Shown one piece after another: positions 32,931 to 45,200 of a stretch of DNA of 64,000 nucleotides. This DNA comes from Escallonia rubra (taxonomy: Eukaryota > Streptophyta > Magnoliopsida > Escalloniales > Escalloniaceae). The stretch is from NCBI GenBank assembly GCA_033065855.1, contig JAVXUO010002902.1, positions 96,001-160,000 of the forward strand, written 5' to 3'. Position numbers and translations under genes: made by a program. Numbering within the stretch: position 1 is the first letter of the stretch; every line of letters begins with the position of its first letter. Under the pieces are notes generated by a model. It saw nothing but the letters and a program-made list of their open reading frames with translations, did not search any database and had not been told where the DNA came from.

Positions 32931-33166
32931 GGTAACTCGGGAATTCAAGCCCCCTGAGCCCAGAGGAGATGAACCTGTGAAAATTCATATAGTCTCCGTT
33001 TGCGTCGCAAACGGAGACTGACGCAAACGGAGACTATATTAATTTTCATCTCCGTCTGGTGTACCAAGTTAGCGTGCACCGTCTTTTTTACGAACACCGA
33101 CCCACTCTGAGGCGGGTCACAGGTTCATCTCCTCTGGGCTCTGGGGGCTTGAATTCCCGAGTTACC
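32931..33166. repeat. Long inverted repeat directly upstream of the kanadaptin start codon
   Basis: Arms of 50 bp, 32931-32980 and 33117-33166, are reverse complements at 49 of 50 positions; the left arm begins ggtaactcgggaattcaagc. Inside is a second perfect 20-bp inverted repeat, 32987-33006 against 33020-33039, built on agtctccgtttgcg, whose 13-bp loop is a further copy of gcaaacggagact. The right arm ends 57 bp before the first ATG of the kanadaptin gene. The four bases gttg occur on both flanks. It could be a foldback MITE or an inverted duplication of promoter DNA created at a break. Confidence 0.85.
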
Positions 33167-33222
33167 GTTGTCTGCCTCCTCCATAAGTGTGCGTGCAACT
33201 TTCTTTCTTCTCTTCCACAAAG

Positions 33223-36200
33223 ATGATGTCCGCCATGGGTCCTCCGCCTCCAAGAAACCCCACCGCCACCGGCACGGGCACGGGCACCGAACCCGAAGAC
33301 AAATCCGTTGACGAAGCACCAGCACCCGTTCCAAATCCAATGAAGAACCCCATGGGGACCCCACCTCCCACAAACCCTAGCCCTCCCGATTCCGACTCAG
33401 TGCCACCCCAATCCCATGTGCAAACGCAAGCCCAATCCGCTGATGTTGCCACCGACGTTTTTACTGAGGCCAATGACGGCAGTGAGAGCAGCTGTAAGAA
33501 TGAGCAATCCCCAATTGCTGCTGCAGTGCCACCGTATACAATTCCTCCTTGGAGTGAACCTCCTTGCCATTCCTATTCCTTGGAAGTTCTCAAAGACGGT
33601 GCCATCGTTCATCAGCTTGACGTGTAAGTCAAATCCTGCAACTTGACAATTCAAGGAATTCAAATATGTCAAACTTACTATAATCAGTATTGCTGCTATT
33701 CGCTCCTCCCGTTAACCAATGCTACGCCCTCAGCACTGGCTAACGTCCGGTTTTACCAAGGGAAGATATTGTGAACTTTATACTTGGTGTACTCCCTCTG
33801 TTTCATAATTTTTGTCCCCTTTGACATTTTGTCAATTCCACGATAAGTTCAAACTTTTGAACATCTGAACATTCAATTCAGCGCAAGCAGTATTTATAGA
33901 TCAAAGTTAGATTTGTTTGACAGGTCAAATTAGGGCAAAAATGATGAGCAAAATTTATTTCCAGGATTTCGCGAAAAACCGGGACAAAAGTTGTGGAACT
34001 GAGGGAGTATTGTGTAAAAAAATAAATTTGCAAAGAAGTTTTCACGTATTTCAGGTTATGTACTTCTAGTTTTTGTTGCTATATATGTTACTGAAATGAA
34101 CTGTCATCGGTGATTATCCAGACACGAGAAGGGGGCTTACATGTTTGGGCGCGTAGATCTTTGTGATTTTGTCCTTGAGCACCCCACCATCTCCCGGTTC
34201 CATGCTGGTATGAATTCTTGTTTACTGCTTCTTTATTATCACACCCAAGCATGATGAAACAATTGTGTCTTTTCTAAGGAAGAAAGGATTAAGAAGTGTT
34301 TTGGGAACTTGTTGGGTAGGCCAGTCTTTTGTCATGTATCTTAACACATCCTTGGCTCCTCATCATGCGAGATGTCTGCAGAGCTTGATTTATATGCGGC
34401 CTTTGGGCTGTAACTTCTAGTCTGTTAATTCTTGTATTGTGTCTTTTGATTCATTGAGCTACGATGTTAAGTAAGCTGACGGTTGTTTATAGTGAAGAAA
34501 AGATTAATAAGTATCTCTTATCAAAGAGCTTGCGGTTTCTTTTAGTTGCTCATTATAAAGGTCCTTTTTAAGTTGGCTGAACACTACAGTCCCCGATGAT
34601 GTGTTCATGTTTTTGATGTTATTCGGATACATTGTTTCTTGTTTGCTAGTTCTCCAGTTCAAGAAAAATGGAGATGCTTACATCTATGATCTTGGTAGTA
34701 TGCATGGGACTTACGTCAACAAGAACCAGGTGTGTATTTTCATCTCCAAATTATTTGCACACCTTTAAATGCATTGTGGTGCTTCTGATCTTGTAATTTG
34801 TTCATCTTTATATGTTTTTCCCTTATACGTAAAAGGTACTAGAAATGCCACTTAGGATTGACTCATATGTATGCCATACAGAACTACAGGATTTATTAGT
34901 GGACATTGCAGGAACAACCGAGGGTAAAAGCTCTTAGGCCAAATAAACAGACTTTTATAGGAGGGATTTTAACTCTACCTGTGGGCATTCTCGACTCTTT
35001 AAGAGCCCTCACATTCATCTTAGGATACAATTTGTGGGGGTGCCAATTTTAAACAAAACTTTTGGAAACTGCTGTAAAAATTGCACAAAACTTTTAAACA
35101 AGAACCTTCCTTCTGATACTGGAAAAAAATAGCCAATATCAAAGATTAGAAGTACTTTAAAAAAATAAAAATGGTGAAAGACAAGGACTACATAAGAGAA
35201 ATAATCAAGCATATGTACCCCCTCCGAAGTAATTAGGGGCCCAACCCAAATCCATTAATTTCTCAGGTTGCCAAAAATGAAAATAAAATTTACGAACCAG
35301 AGATCAAAACAAAGAACGCTAATCCACATGCATACTTGCATAATCCACAAAAACTCACGGCAGTCCTTGCGCAAACCCCCAAGGGAATAGACATAAAAGA
35401 GGGCCTGTACCTTTGTCCTTCGATTCTAAATGTGATACAAGTGAAGGCAAAATGTAGTGCAATCAAGGAGGGATAGCAAACATCTTATAATGGATAGACA
35501 TCAAAAGAAAGCTGATTACCTCAAGTAATCTTCGTTTTCCTGTATGCAGACAATTAAACGTATTTTATGACCAAACATCCCAAAAGTGGGGAGGAACTAT
35601 GTACAGCAGTCCCGACCAAACACCATGAACCACTACATCAAGAAATCCCTGCCATGTCAAGGAGCGCAGAAATTAATTATAATGCTACTCCTACAAAGAA
35701 TTTATCAAAAAATTGACGGACACCATGGTTGAGCCTTGATTCTCTTGAGATAGATGAAGACGGAGCAATAGGTTCTGGGCATAAAACTGTTGTTCCTCAA
35801 AAGCCCACCTTGAAACAATTTTCTCTGATGTGAACTTTGAATAAATCATTATAGGTACTATAAACAGACTGCGGTCACATTTTAGCTCTATTTGTGTTTT
35901 TGTTCCTACTTATATGGCTACTACTATTAGATAATTTCTGATGATAGCTTTGTTCTGCCGAGTTCTCGTAAATTTGGGAAGTAAGTAAATGATTTTTAAT
36001 CATTAATATCAAGTCTAGCTACATGGCCAATCAACATAGGCTTCTCTCAAAGGGGGGAGAAACCTATGTACAGGTGACATATACCAACCAATGATGAAAA
36101 GACCACAATGGTGTGTTTGAAACCTATTTCAGTTTTCAGTCTTTGTTTTCAAAAAAACCAAAACCAAAACCTCTTTGAGTTTTTTTTAACAAAACTGATG

Positions 36201-39200
36201 GGTTGTTTGATAGCAATTTTGTATAACTGGGTTTTACTTTTTTTTTCTTCTTCTTCCCTGTCTTCTCTTTTCTATTTTCTTGTCTTCTCTTTTCTTTAAT
36301 TTTCCAATACTTGAGAGCTTTTTCTGAGCTCCTTTGTTAAACAACCAGAAGCGCCCCACCACGACCTACACATCTCCTTTGCCACCATCCAACTATTGCT
36401 ATGGCAGTAACATACTAGCTTGCGAATTATGGCTTCATTTGGTCTGATTGGGGTTTGATTGGGTGAATGAGTTTGAATGGCTTGGAATTTACCTACGCAG
36501 GTCGAAGATACTAGGGCTAAGCGATGGATGAAATCTTGTAGTTGGTGTTTGTTGCAGGGACAATGGTGGTCGATATGATGGTGGATTTGGATTTGGACGA
36601 GTGGTGGTGCTGTTGTGGTGACCAATGTTGGAGGGTTTGGTGTTCGGCGGTGTTGGTCAGTGGTGGTAGTGGTGTTGTTATCAGTGGCTATGGTGGTTGG
36701 CGGTGTTCGTGGGTGTTAGTCACTAGTGGTGATGGCGGGGTCAGTGGAAATGATGGTTGGCGGTGTTGGCAGGTTTGGTGTTTGGTGTTTGGGTGCAGTG
36801 ATCAATGGTGGTGGCATATCGGCAGTCATTGGTTGTGGTCATTGGCATATTTGTATTTTGATGTTTGGGGGTGTTGGCCAGTGGTGGTGGCGGCGATCAA
36901 TGGCTATGGGAGTTGGCAATGTTGGTGGTTTGGTGTTCTCAGGTGATAGGTGCTGGTGATGAAGATTGAAGGGAAGAAGAGACATAAAATGTTTCTAACA
37001 AAGGTTGAAAGGTGGATCTCAAGGAGCAAACTGAAAACTCCAAAATGGAGTTTCCAAAAACAGTCCCATTTTGAAAACTGGTTTATAAAACTGAAGGGGG
37101 GAAAAAACTAAAATTGTCTATCAAACGCTTTCAAAACCGAAAACAAAAATTGTTTTCAACACTACCCAAGTTCCCTACAAGCAGACCCGACCAAACATTA
37201 TGAGTCACTGCATCAAGATATCCCTACCATGTCAACGAGCACAAAAATTGATTATATTGCTACTCCTACAAAGTATTCATCACGAAGACGGGGCAATTGG
37301 TTCTGGACATAAACCCTAGTGTCCCTTAAAAGCCTGCCTTAGATAATTTCTCTTGACATGAACGTTGAATAAATCGTTGTAGGTACTATAAACAGACTGC
37401 AGTCACAATTTACCGCTATCTGTGCTTTTGTTCCGTTCAATAGGACACTTTCCCGGCTTTGATAATTAGAGAATTTCTTATGATGGCTTTTTTCTGCTGA
37501 GTTCTCATACTTTTGGGAATTGAGTAAATGAATTTTAGATATTAATAATATCAAGTCTAGCTAAATCCCCAATTTACATTATTTACCAGAATACAGAATT
37601 AGATACTGTTAAGATTTCTCTTGAAAGCAAGTATGTGTTTCTCCCTATGATTGATTACACAGTGCTGCAAAAGTGATATTAATGCAGACAAAATGCACAA
37701 TATGCAAGTCTTTAATTCATAGGTACTTTTTATTTTTCCTGTACTAAGTTATGTTAACAGATACAGAAGCTTCTGTCTTGTCTTTCTTGTTAAGTAGTGT
37801 AAAGTTATGTGTGCAATTGTTGGCGTCAAGCACCGCACGTGAGACGTCATTCTCTTTTCAGATTCTTCATTTTCAATCCTGTAGGTGAAGAAAAAGGTTT
37901 ATGTGGAGTTGCATGTTGGTGACGTTATTCGATTTGGCCAGTAAGTAATTGCTGCACCTGTTTTCCTTGCCCTTTAAATTTGGTCATAGATTTTTTCAAC
38001 AAATTTTCACCTGTATGTATGCTGTTTGGTGTTGTTCAAAAGGTAGGTAGAGGTCTTTTATACACTCTGAGATTTGGTCTCTGTTTCTGTGGCCTTATAT
38101 TCATGTTATCTCCTTGGAATAGAATTGAACAATATAAGCACTAGTGGATGCACTATCTTCTCATGGTTTCTTGTTGGCCCCAGAGATCATTCTTTATTTC
38201 TTATTATAATCTTTTTGGACAGGTCATCTCGATTGTACATATTCCAAGGGCCATCTGAGTTGATGCTGCCGGTAAGACCGTTATATACTACATTATGTGG
38301 TCCATCTTCATTATTTACTTATGATCCATGTACAATTAGAGTTTTATGTTTTTGGAATTTTACCCTTAGCTCGAGGAGTTAATATGTACTTCTGGTTATA
38401 AGTTCCTATTTTCTTTTGTCTTTTGACATATCTCTGAGTTCATGTGGTCACACGTAACATAAATTTTCTAGGTTGACTATAGAATTTGATTGCCTAAAAT
38501 GGAAATAACATCAAATGCCGCAGATGTTCACTTATGCAGCTTGTTTAGCGTCATATAGGTTTATGATGATCTTCTCACCATTTGCCTATACACTTTTGGA
38601 AACTTGTAACCTTTGGTTTGAACTTTATGTGGGTTCCTGCCCTATAACGCAATTGAACATGTATTTGCATAAGTCTTTTCATTGTTATGATAAGCGTAAT
38701 AGTATTTTGGAGAAGAAAAACCACGTGACCCAAGAACATAAAGAATAAAGATCTTAAAGAAATTGTCCAAGGCTTCGGCTATCCAAGAACATAAAGATCT
38801 TTTAAAAAATTGCTTTTTCTGGAACCAGACAGGCCTTCAATATAAGAAAAGCTTGACTTGACTTGGATAGTATTCATGTAAGCTTGCAATTACGTTAAGC
38901 AATGAAGTATGATCAAGTCTCAATGATTGCATATAAGAACATTTTCTAGCCATAAACTGGCAAATGAATTTTGAAGCAAAAATACTTCGGTTATATGTGT
39001 GACCTTGATCTATAGGATTTATTGATGAAGACAGAGATGTACTCCTGAATTTTGTAGGGACTGATGCTGACTTTGTAAGATGGAATCTCTTATAAACACA
39101 TACAGAAAGTTGTTGAAACAATGCAAGTTCTTTGATCTCTGTTTTACATCGCTATATTAGTACTATGACAACTAGTATATTACTAAAACTGCTGCCGATG

Positions 39201-42200
39201 TCATCACTACCACCATGATTACATCATCACCATTATGATGCTTCCAATGTGTGTTCCTGTCTCTCTGTCTGTTTCTGCATCTGTGCCTGTGCTTGTTGCA
39301 TATCATAGTTATTCTGCTGCTTTCTATTGAAGGAGAGTGACTTGAAGAGCATTAGAAATGTTAAGGCCCGGAAGGAGATGCAAGATATGGAAGCCTCACT
39401 TCTCAGAGCAAAGCGTGAAGCATCTCTTGCTGATGGTATTTCATGGGGCATGGACGAGGACGCTGTTGAAGAAAATGAGGTGTGCAAGACATTCATTACA
39501 ATTTAGTAGTGGAATGCTACAATCTTCACAAGGAAAAATGGTTGGATCCATCATATGATGGATTCTATAATCTGTTGGATATATAAGGTAGTGTTTGTAG
39601 AAGTTGAAAGTCCACCTAACAATCTAAAGAATATTATGCCTTCAACAGATTTGATACAATTACCTTGACTTTTTTCCCTTTGATAAGAAACAGAAAAGAG
39701 ATTTTGGTAGAATGAGAAATTTTACATTTTAGGGAAGGAGTATTCAGATGGGGAGCCCAATCCTTTGCTTCATTGACATGGTATGCAAATAGTCGGGTTT
39801 TAGCACAACGAGCGTATATTTGTTGGTTTTCCAACCAGCCAATATGGATTTTCCTGGGAAACTTGAGTTGAGATTCTTGGATCTCTAATCTCCACCTGTC
39901 TCTTCCACTGTATCTATAGACTTAAAGGGAGATTTTTGGAAGCCATTGTGCCTTATACCTTTCTACTAGTACTATTTCTGTTGCTTATATCGTCCTTGTG
40001 ATCTGGAGGTCATGGGTCTGAAACATGGAATCAGCCTCTCTGCAGAGCAGGGGTTAGGCTGCCTACACCAGTCCCCTTCAGACACCTCAATGGTGCACTG
40101 GGCAAGCAAGTTTTATGTTACTGTCATGGTGCACTGTGCAAGCAACTTTGTTATGTTATTGTCATGTTGCATTGGTTGTGTTATTGCTTTACGAAGGCAT
40201 ATGGTTTTAAACTTGCTCATTGATATTTGACCTTGTCAGTGAATTTTCTTTCTGACTAATTTTGACTATTTAGGAAGACGTTGATGAAATAACTTGGCAA
40301 ACCTACAAGGGACAGCTGACGGAGAAGCAGGAAAAAACCCGTGATAAAGTTGCCAAAAGACTTGAAAAGGCAAGTGACAATCGCGGGAATGATTTCTATG
40401 ACTTGAGCAGAATTACTCATTTTGCTGTTTTATCACACCTCATTGACCTTGTCATCATACACTCGAGATTTACATGGAAATGCTGGGAAGTGATATCATT
40501 TTCTACCCTTGAGCCTAATATCTTTGACTGTTAATACCCATTGTTTTATATTTCCATGTGGTCCTGTTTACATTTATTATGCAACCCCGAATGTCTTGTT
40601 TTGTGATCTCTAGATGACTGTTACCCTGTGTGTACACAAGAAGAAAAGTAGAAGTCGAAGTCAAGAAGCTTTGGCAGGGGTGATAATAGGAGGGGTCTCA
40701 AGCCGGGAAGAAAGTGGATTTAGTTTTAGTGTACTAAATGGAGTTTGGGGTCTAGGGTTAAGTGATATATGTCAAGCCGTTCAGTGAATTTAGAATGCTG
40801 AAATGCACCTGATATGTTGAAGAAGATACAGATAAGTTGTTGCCATGTAGAAATCATATAGTTACATGTCATGGAAAGAGAGTTGGTTTTTCTGTTTCGA
40901 CGTTCGCTCCTGATTTTTTCCCACCCCCCATCCTTTCTACTTACCCTTCTTTCTTTTCTTGTTTTTTCTTTTGGATGTTTTTGTTGTAATACATTGATAA
41001 AGAACTTCCACACACTTCTCAACCTCACTACAATGCCTGAATTTGTTGCCACCTAGGATAGTTCGTGAAGTGATTAATCAAGGTCTCTGGGAATAGAGAG
41101 GGGAATTCTAGCGAATCATATATAATTAAGCTGCTAGGATAAAAACTGAATTATTTTGGAGCTATTCTTATGTTTGAAACTTGACCTCTGATGGCCAATG
41201 TTTTAGTGACTACTTATTTGAACCAAAGTAAGGCCTGTTCCCAAACTATTGGGAACTTGTCGACTTTTGATTCTGTAAGCCTCGCGTGAGGTGGTTTATG
41301 GTGACCTAAAAGAGTTCATGCTGTGATTAATCAACATCCGAATATTGTTGAGAATTGTTAAATTTTTGGGCACTCGGTCGAGACCAATATGCCATTAAGA
41401 AGATTGCAACCATTTTTTCCTATATATATCAAGAATTTTCCTGGTATTCCTAGATATCATTTTGAGTTCTAATAACAAGTTTTCTGACCAGATGCAATAC
41501 TAGATGTCGTGTAACAGTTTTGCAGGAATTGTTGTGTATCGGGAACTGCACTTAAATGATACTTCACCTATCCAAAAAAAATGAGAAATTTCCGAAGGCA
41601 GAGAGTAGACCTGGCAAACGGGTATACCCGCCGGGTACGGGTAAACCCCGGTCGGGTCTGGGTAAAAACGGATCGGGTAATTTTTACCCGGGTTTTTCGG
41701 GTAGGGTTTTTCAGGAACCGTACCCTACCCTTGCGGGTAGGGTATTACCCGCGGGTAAATAATAAAAATTTTGATTTTTTTATTCACGCATATTGACTGA
41801 ATTATTTTCCTTTGAAATATTCCTTCACCAATTTCTACGATTAAACGGGGTTATTATAATTAATCCTTCTTGCTGTAACACAACAATACAATTATCTCAA
41901 CACTCAAATCCAACAGAACCATCTCCAACAGAACCATCTCAATTTCACAACAAGCACATATATATCTTCAAATTCCCAAAAAATTACCTAAAAGTAAGTA
42001 CCTAAGTTTGAAGTAGTAAAATTCATACAAAAAATTAACAAAAATAATACGAGTAAATCAAACTGTTGGTTAACAAAAATAATCTTGCTAGCTCCACTGC
42101 TCCGGTTTGAGTTACCACACTCAAAGTCGATCAGAGACCACGATCGGAGCTCGCTTCTCTGTGCGGTGCTAGGCGTTAAGACCAAGGTTGAAGAAAAGTT

Positions 42201-45200
42201 TATCAGATCTGCATCGGGCTGTGGTAGATTTGCGGTGGGCAGTGGCAGATCTGCGGTGGGCCGTGGTAGATCTGAGGTAGAGTTGTGGCTAATTTCCGGC
42301 TAGCGTGAGACGGACAGTGAGGCGCCGTTGTTGTGGAGAATAGTGGACTAGATCTGAGAGAGAGACGGAGAGAACGAGGTTGAGAGCGAGACAGAGAGAA
42401 CGAGGTTGAGAGAGAGAGACAAAGAGACTTCAGAGGAAGTGGAGAGCGGCGGCAAAAAAATGAGAGAAACTCAGAAAAGGATGCAAATGACTGGAAAATG
42501 AAAACCCTAGTGCATTATATAGTAAAAAGTCCGGGTAGCTCGGGTAACCTGTACCCGACCCGGATCGAACCGGAATTTACGGGTCGGTTAGGGTACGGGT
42601 TCATTTTCATCGGGTCTCTTATATATGTACACGTACCCGGGTTTTTTGACCGGATACGGGTAGACCCGCGGGTCCGGGTCATATTTTGCCAGGTCTAGCA
42701 GAGAGTACTTTTCTTGGAAGCATTAAAGACTATGCCACTTTACAACTACTTTAACTGAGAGCCTGTTTTGGCTTCCAAGTGCTAAGGCAAGAGAGAGAGT
42801 GGCTTTGTGAAGGCAGCGTGTTAGGCTTTCCCAGATAATGAATAAGAATAAGACGCTGTACTTCGCTCGAGTGTTTGATTACAAGTTTAGTTCAGGAAGT
42901 ACATATAGATAAACCGAAAGAGGATAGGTTGTCCAACCTGATATATAGATAGGCTTAGTATTAACAAAATTTCTGAAGGAAACAATATTCCTGCTGTCCA
43001 CTGAATCTCCCTAAGTTTGGTCCAGACTAAATTATTGATTAGCTAGAGTTCAAGTACCCAAAATGGAACATCACCATTTTATGAACCACTCTTGCTATTA
43101 AATCTGAAGCAACCTTCCCTCATCCTCTTATCCCAATGGACGTGACAATCTCTGGATCTGGCACCTGCAGTTCCACCCATAGCAAATTATGCCCAAGCCT
43201 ACTCACCATGCACGTAAGATGCAGACTGCCCACTGCCATCAATAGTCATGAAAGAGCATACTCCTTGAGTGACATTGCGAGTTTACCTCTATCTTTATTA
43301 TTGGCTGAACTCAATTTATAGCTCGAACCAGCTTGTGCCTGTAATATATTTTCGTCCAAGATCATCCTCATCGAGAGCAATGAATTCGCAACATTTGTTA
43401 TCGATCTTCCGGAATATCCCCCACCATAGAAAGGAGCTGTCCTAATTGTGTCCAAATGAGTTAATAATGGTCAGATGATAAACAATGTGCGAAATGGGTG
43501 ACTTGAGTCAGCCTGGTCCTGACTTGTTCGGTATACATTCTCCTGCTAGCCTGCCCTTTTTTTGCTTTCCAACAACTCATTGGAAAAGAATAAGGGAACA
43601 GTAGAGTTCCCCCTTAGAAGAGACTCCACATTCATCTAAAACAAATAATGGCTTGTCCTTTATAAGAAATTATTGGAGTCCAGCTAAGTCCGAGCTTCAT
43701 TTAAGATCCGTTTGAATATTGTCTTGGCATGTGTTTTCCTGCAGCATTTGAAGGATATTGTTAGTAGTGTCCAAATTCAACACATTTTTATTCCTCTTTT
43801 CAACTATGAAATCTATTTTTACTTCTCAAGTTGGCTCTATGACAATTTAACATTTTTCTGTTTTACTATTATGGATAACACCACCTTCTGCATCCCCCTT
43901 GTTTTTCTTACCTTTTGTTGTGGCTTCAGGTTGCTAACATGAAGAAAGAAATAGATGCTATTCGTGCCAAGGATATTTCTCAAGGTGGGTTAACTCAGGG
44001 GCAGCAAACCCAGATTGCCCGTAATGAACAGCGAATATCACAGGTACAATCATAACATGAGCATTATGATATGTAAGTCCTTACTTGTAACTGCCCCAGA
44101 TTCAGACTGGAGGAGATAAGTTCTCTCCACGAGTACTGCGACAGAGTGGTTTTCCTCCTCAGTAATACTTCTACATGACGAATTTCCTCAGGTTGTGGAG
44201 GAGCTTGAAAATCTGGAAGAGACCCTGAATGAAAGTATTCGGGAAAGTTTAGGAGCACGTGGTGGAAGAATGTTTCATGGGAAAAAGAAAGGGGCAACCG
44301 AAGACGATGAGGAGGAATATTTGAGGTACTCATTAGCTGAAAAATCCCTCAACCCCTCCACCCCGCTTCCACAGCCTTCCCCCATAGAAGTACAGAAAAG
44401 TTTTCTTGTATATTGATGCTTTACACTAAGCATGTATTTCACATTTTTTACCAGTGATGATGATGAGTTCTATGATCGAGCAAAGAAGAAGCCCTCTAAG
44501 CAAAAGGGTGCAAACCAGTCAATTGAAACTGCTGATTCTCTTCTTGATAAGAAAGATTCTATCAGTGAAAAAATGGAAGACAAGAGGAAGTTGCTTCTGG
44601 ATGAGAAGAACAAAATGGCACCAGAAACGGTTGCAGCTGAAGCTGGGGATGCACTAGATGCATATATGTCTGGGCTTTCATCTCAGCTAGGTGTGCAATA
44701 ATGGTGTATAACACTAAATATCTTGTTCATTTGACATGGATACAGGGGGACCCTAGTATTAAATATCACGTATGGCCAGACTTCTTTTGATTAGGCCAAA
44801 CATGGGGATGAATTGAACTGGGTTGCGGTAAGGAAAAAAATAAAATTAGATTGCCTGCTTGATGGGCCGAATCAACTTGCTGCGGTAGGAAAAAAAGAAA
44901 ACCTTAGATTGCTTGCTGGCTATGAGTGCATACTGGAGAGGCCTACAAGACTTATAAGTTGAAGTGTAAGGCGGTACATTCATTCTGAGTGGTCCGTGAT
45001 TGGGGAGAACAAAGCAAGGGTTATCACCAAAGCGATTGTATTAAAGAGGGTTACCCACTTTCACATTATTTTGACAGAGTTAGGTGGCTTCTCATTGAAT
45101 TAAATCTTAACGATGTCTAGGTAGTTATTAGTATATATGAGAACTACAGATGAAGGGTAGAAATACATAATAAGCGCATCCACTCCATTTTAGAGAAAAG

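Noticed and set aside
33187..33222. Kanadaptin start at the upstream GTG in frame
   Set aside because: An in-frame stop precedes it and ATG codons at 33223 and 33226 are the normal choice for a plant nuclear gene.
36542..36946. Trp/Val/Gly-rich frame of 134 residues
   Set aside because: It is translation of ggtggt-type low-complexity DNA in an intronic transposon.
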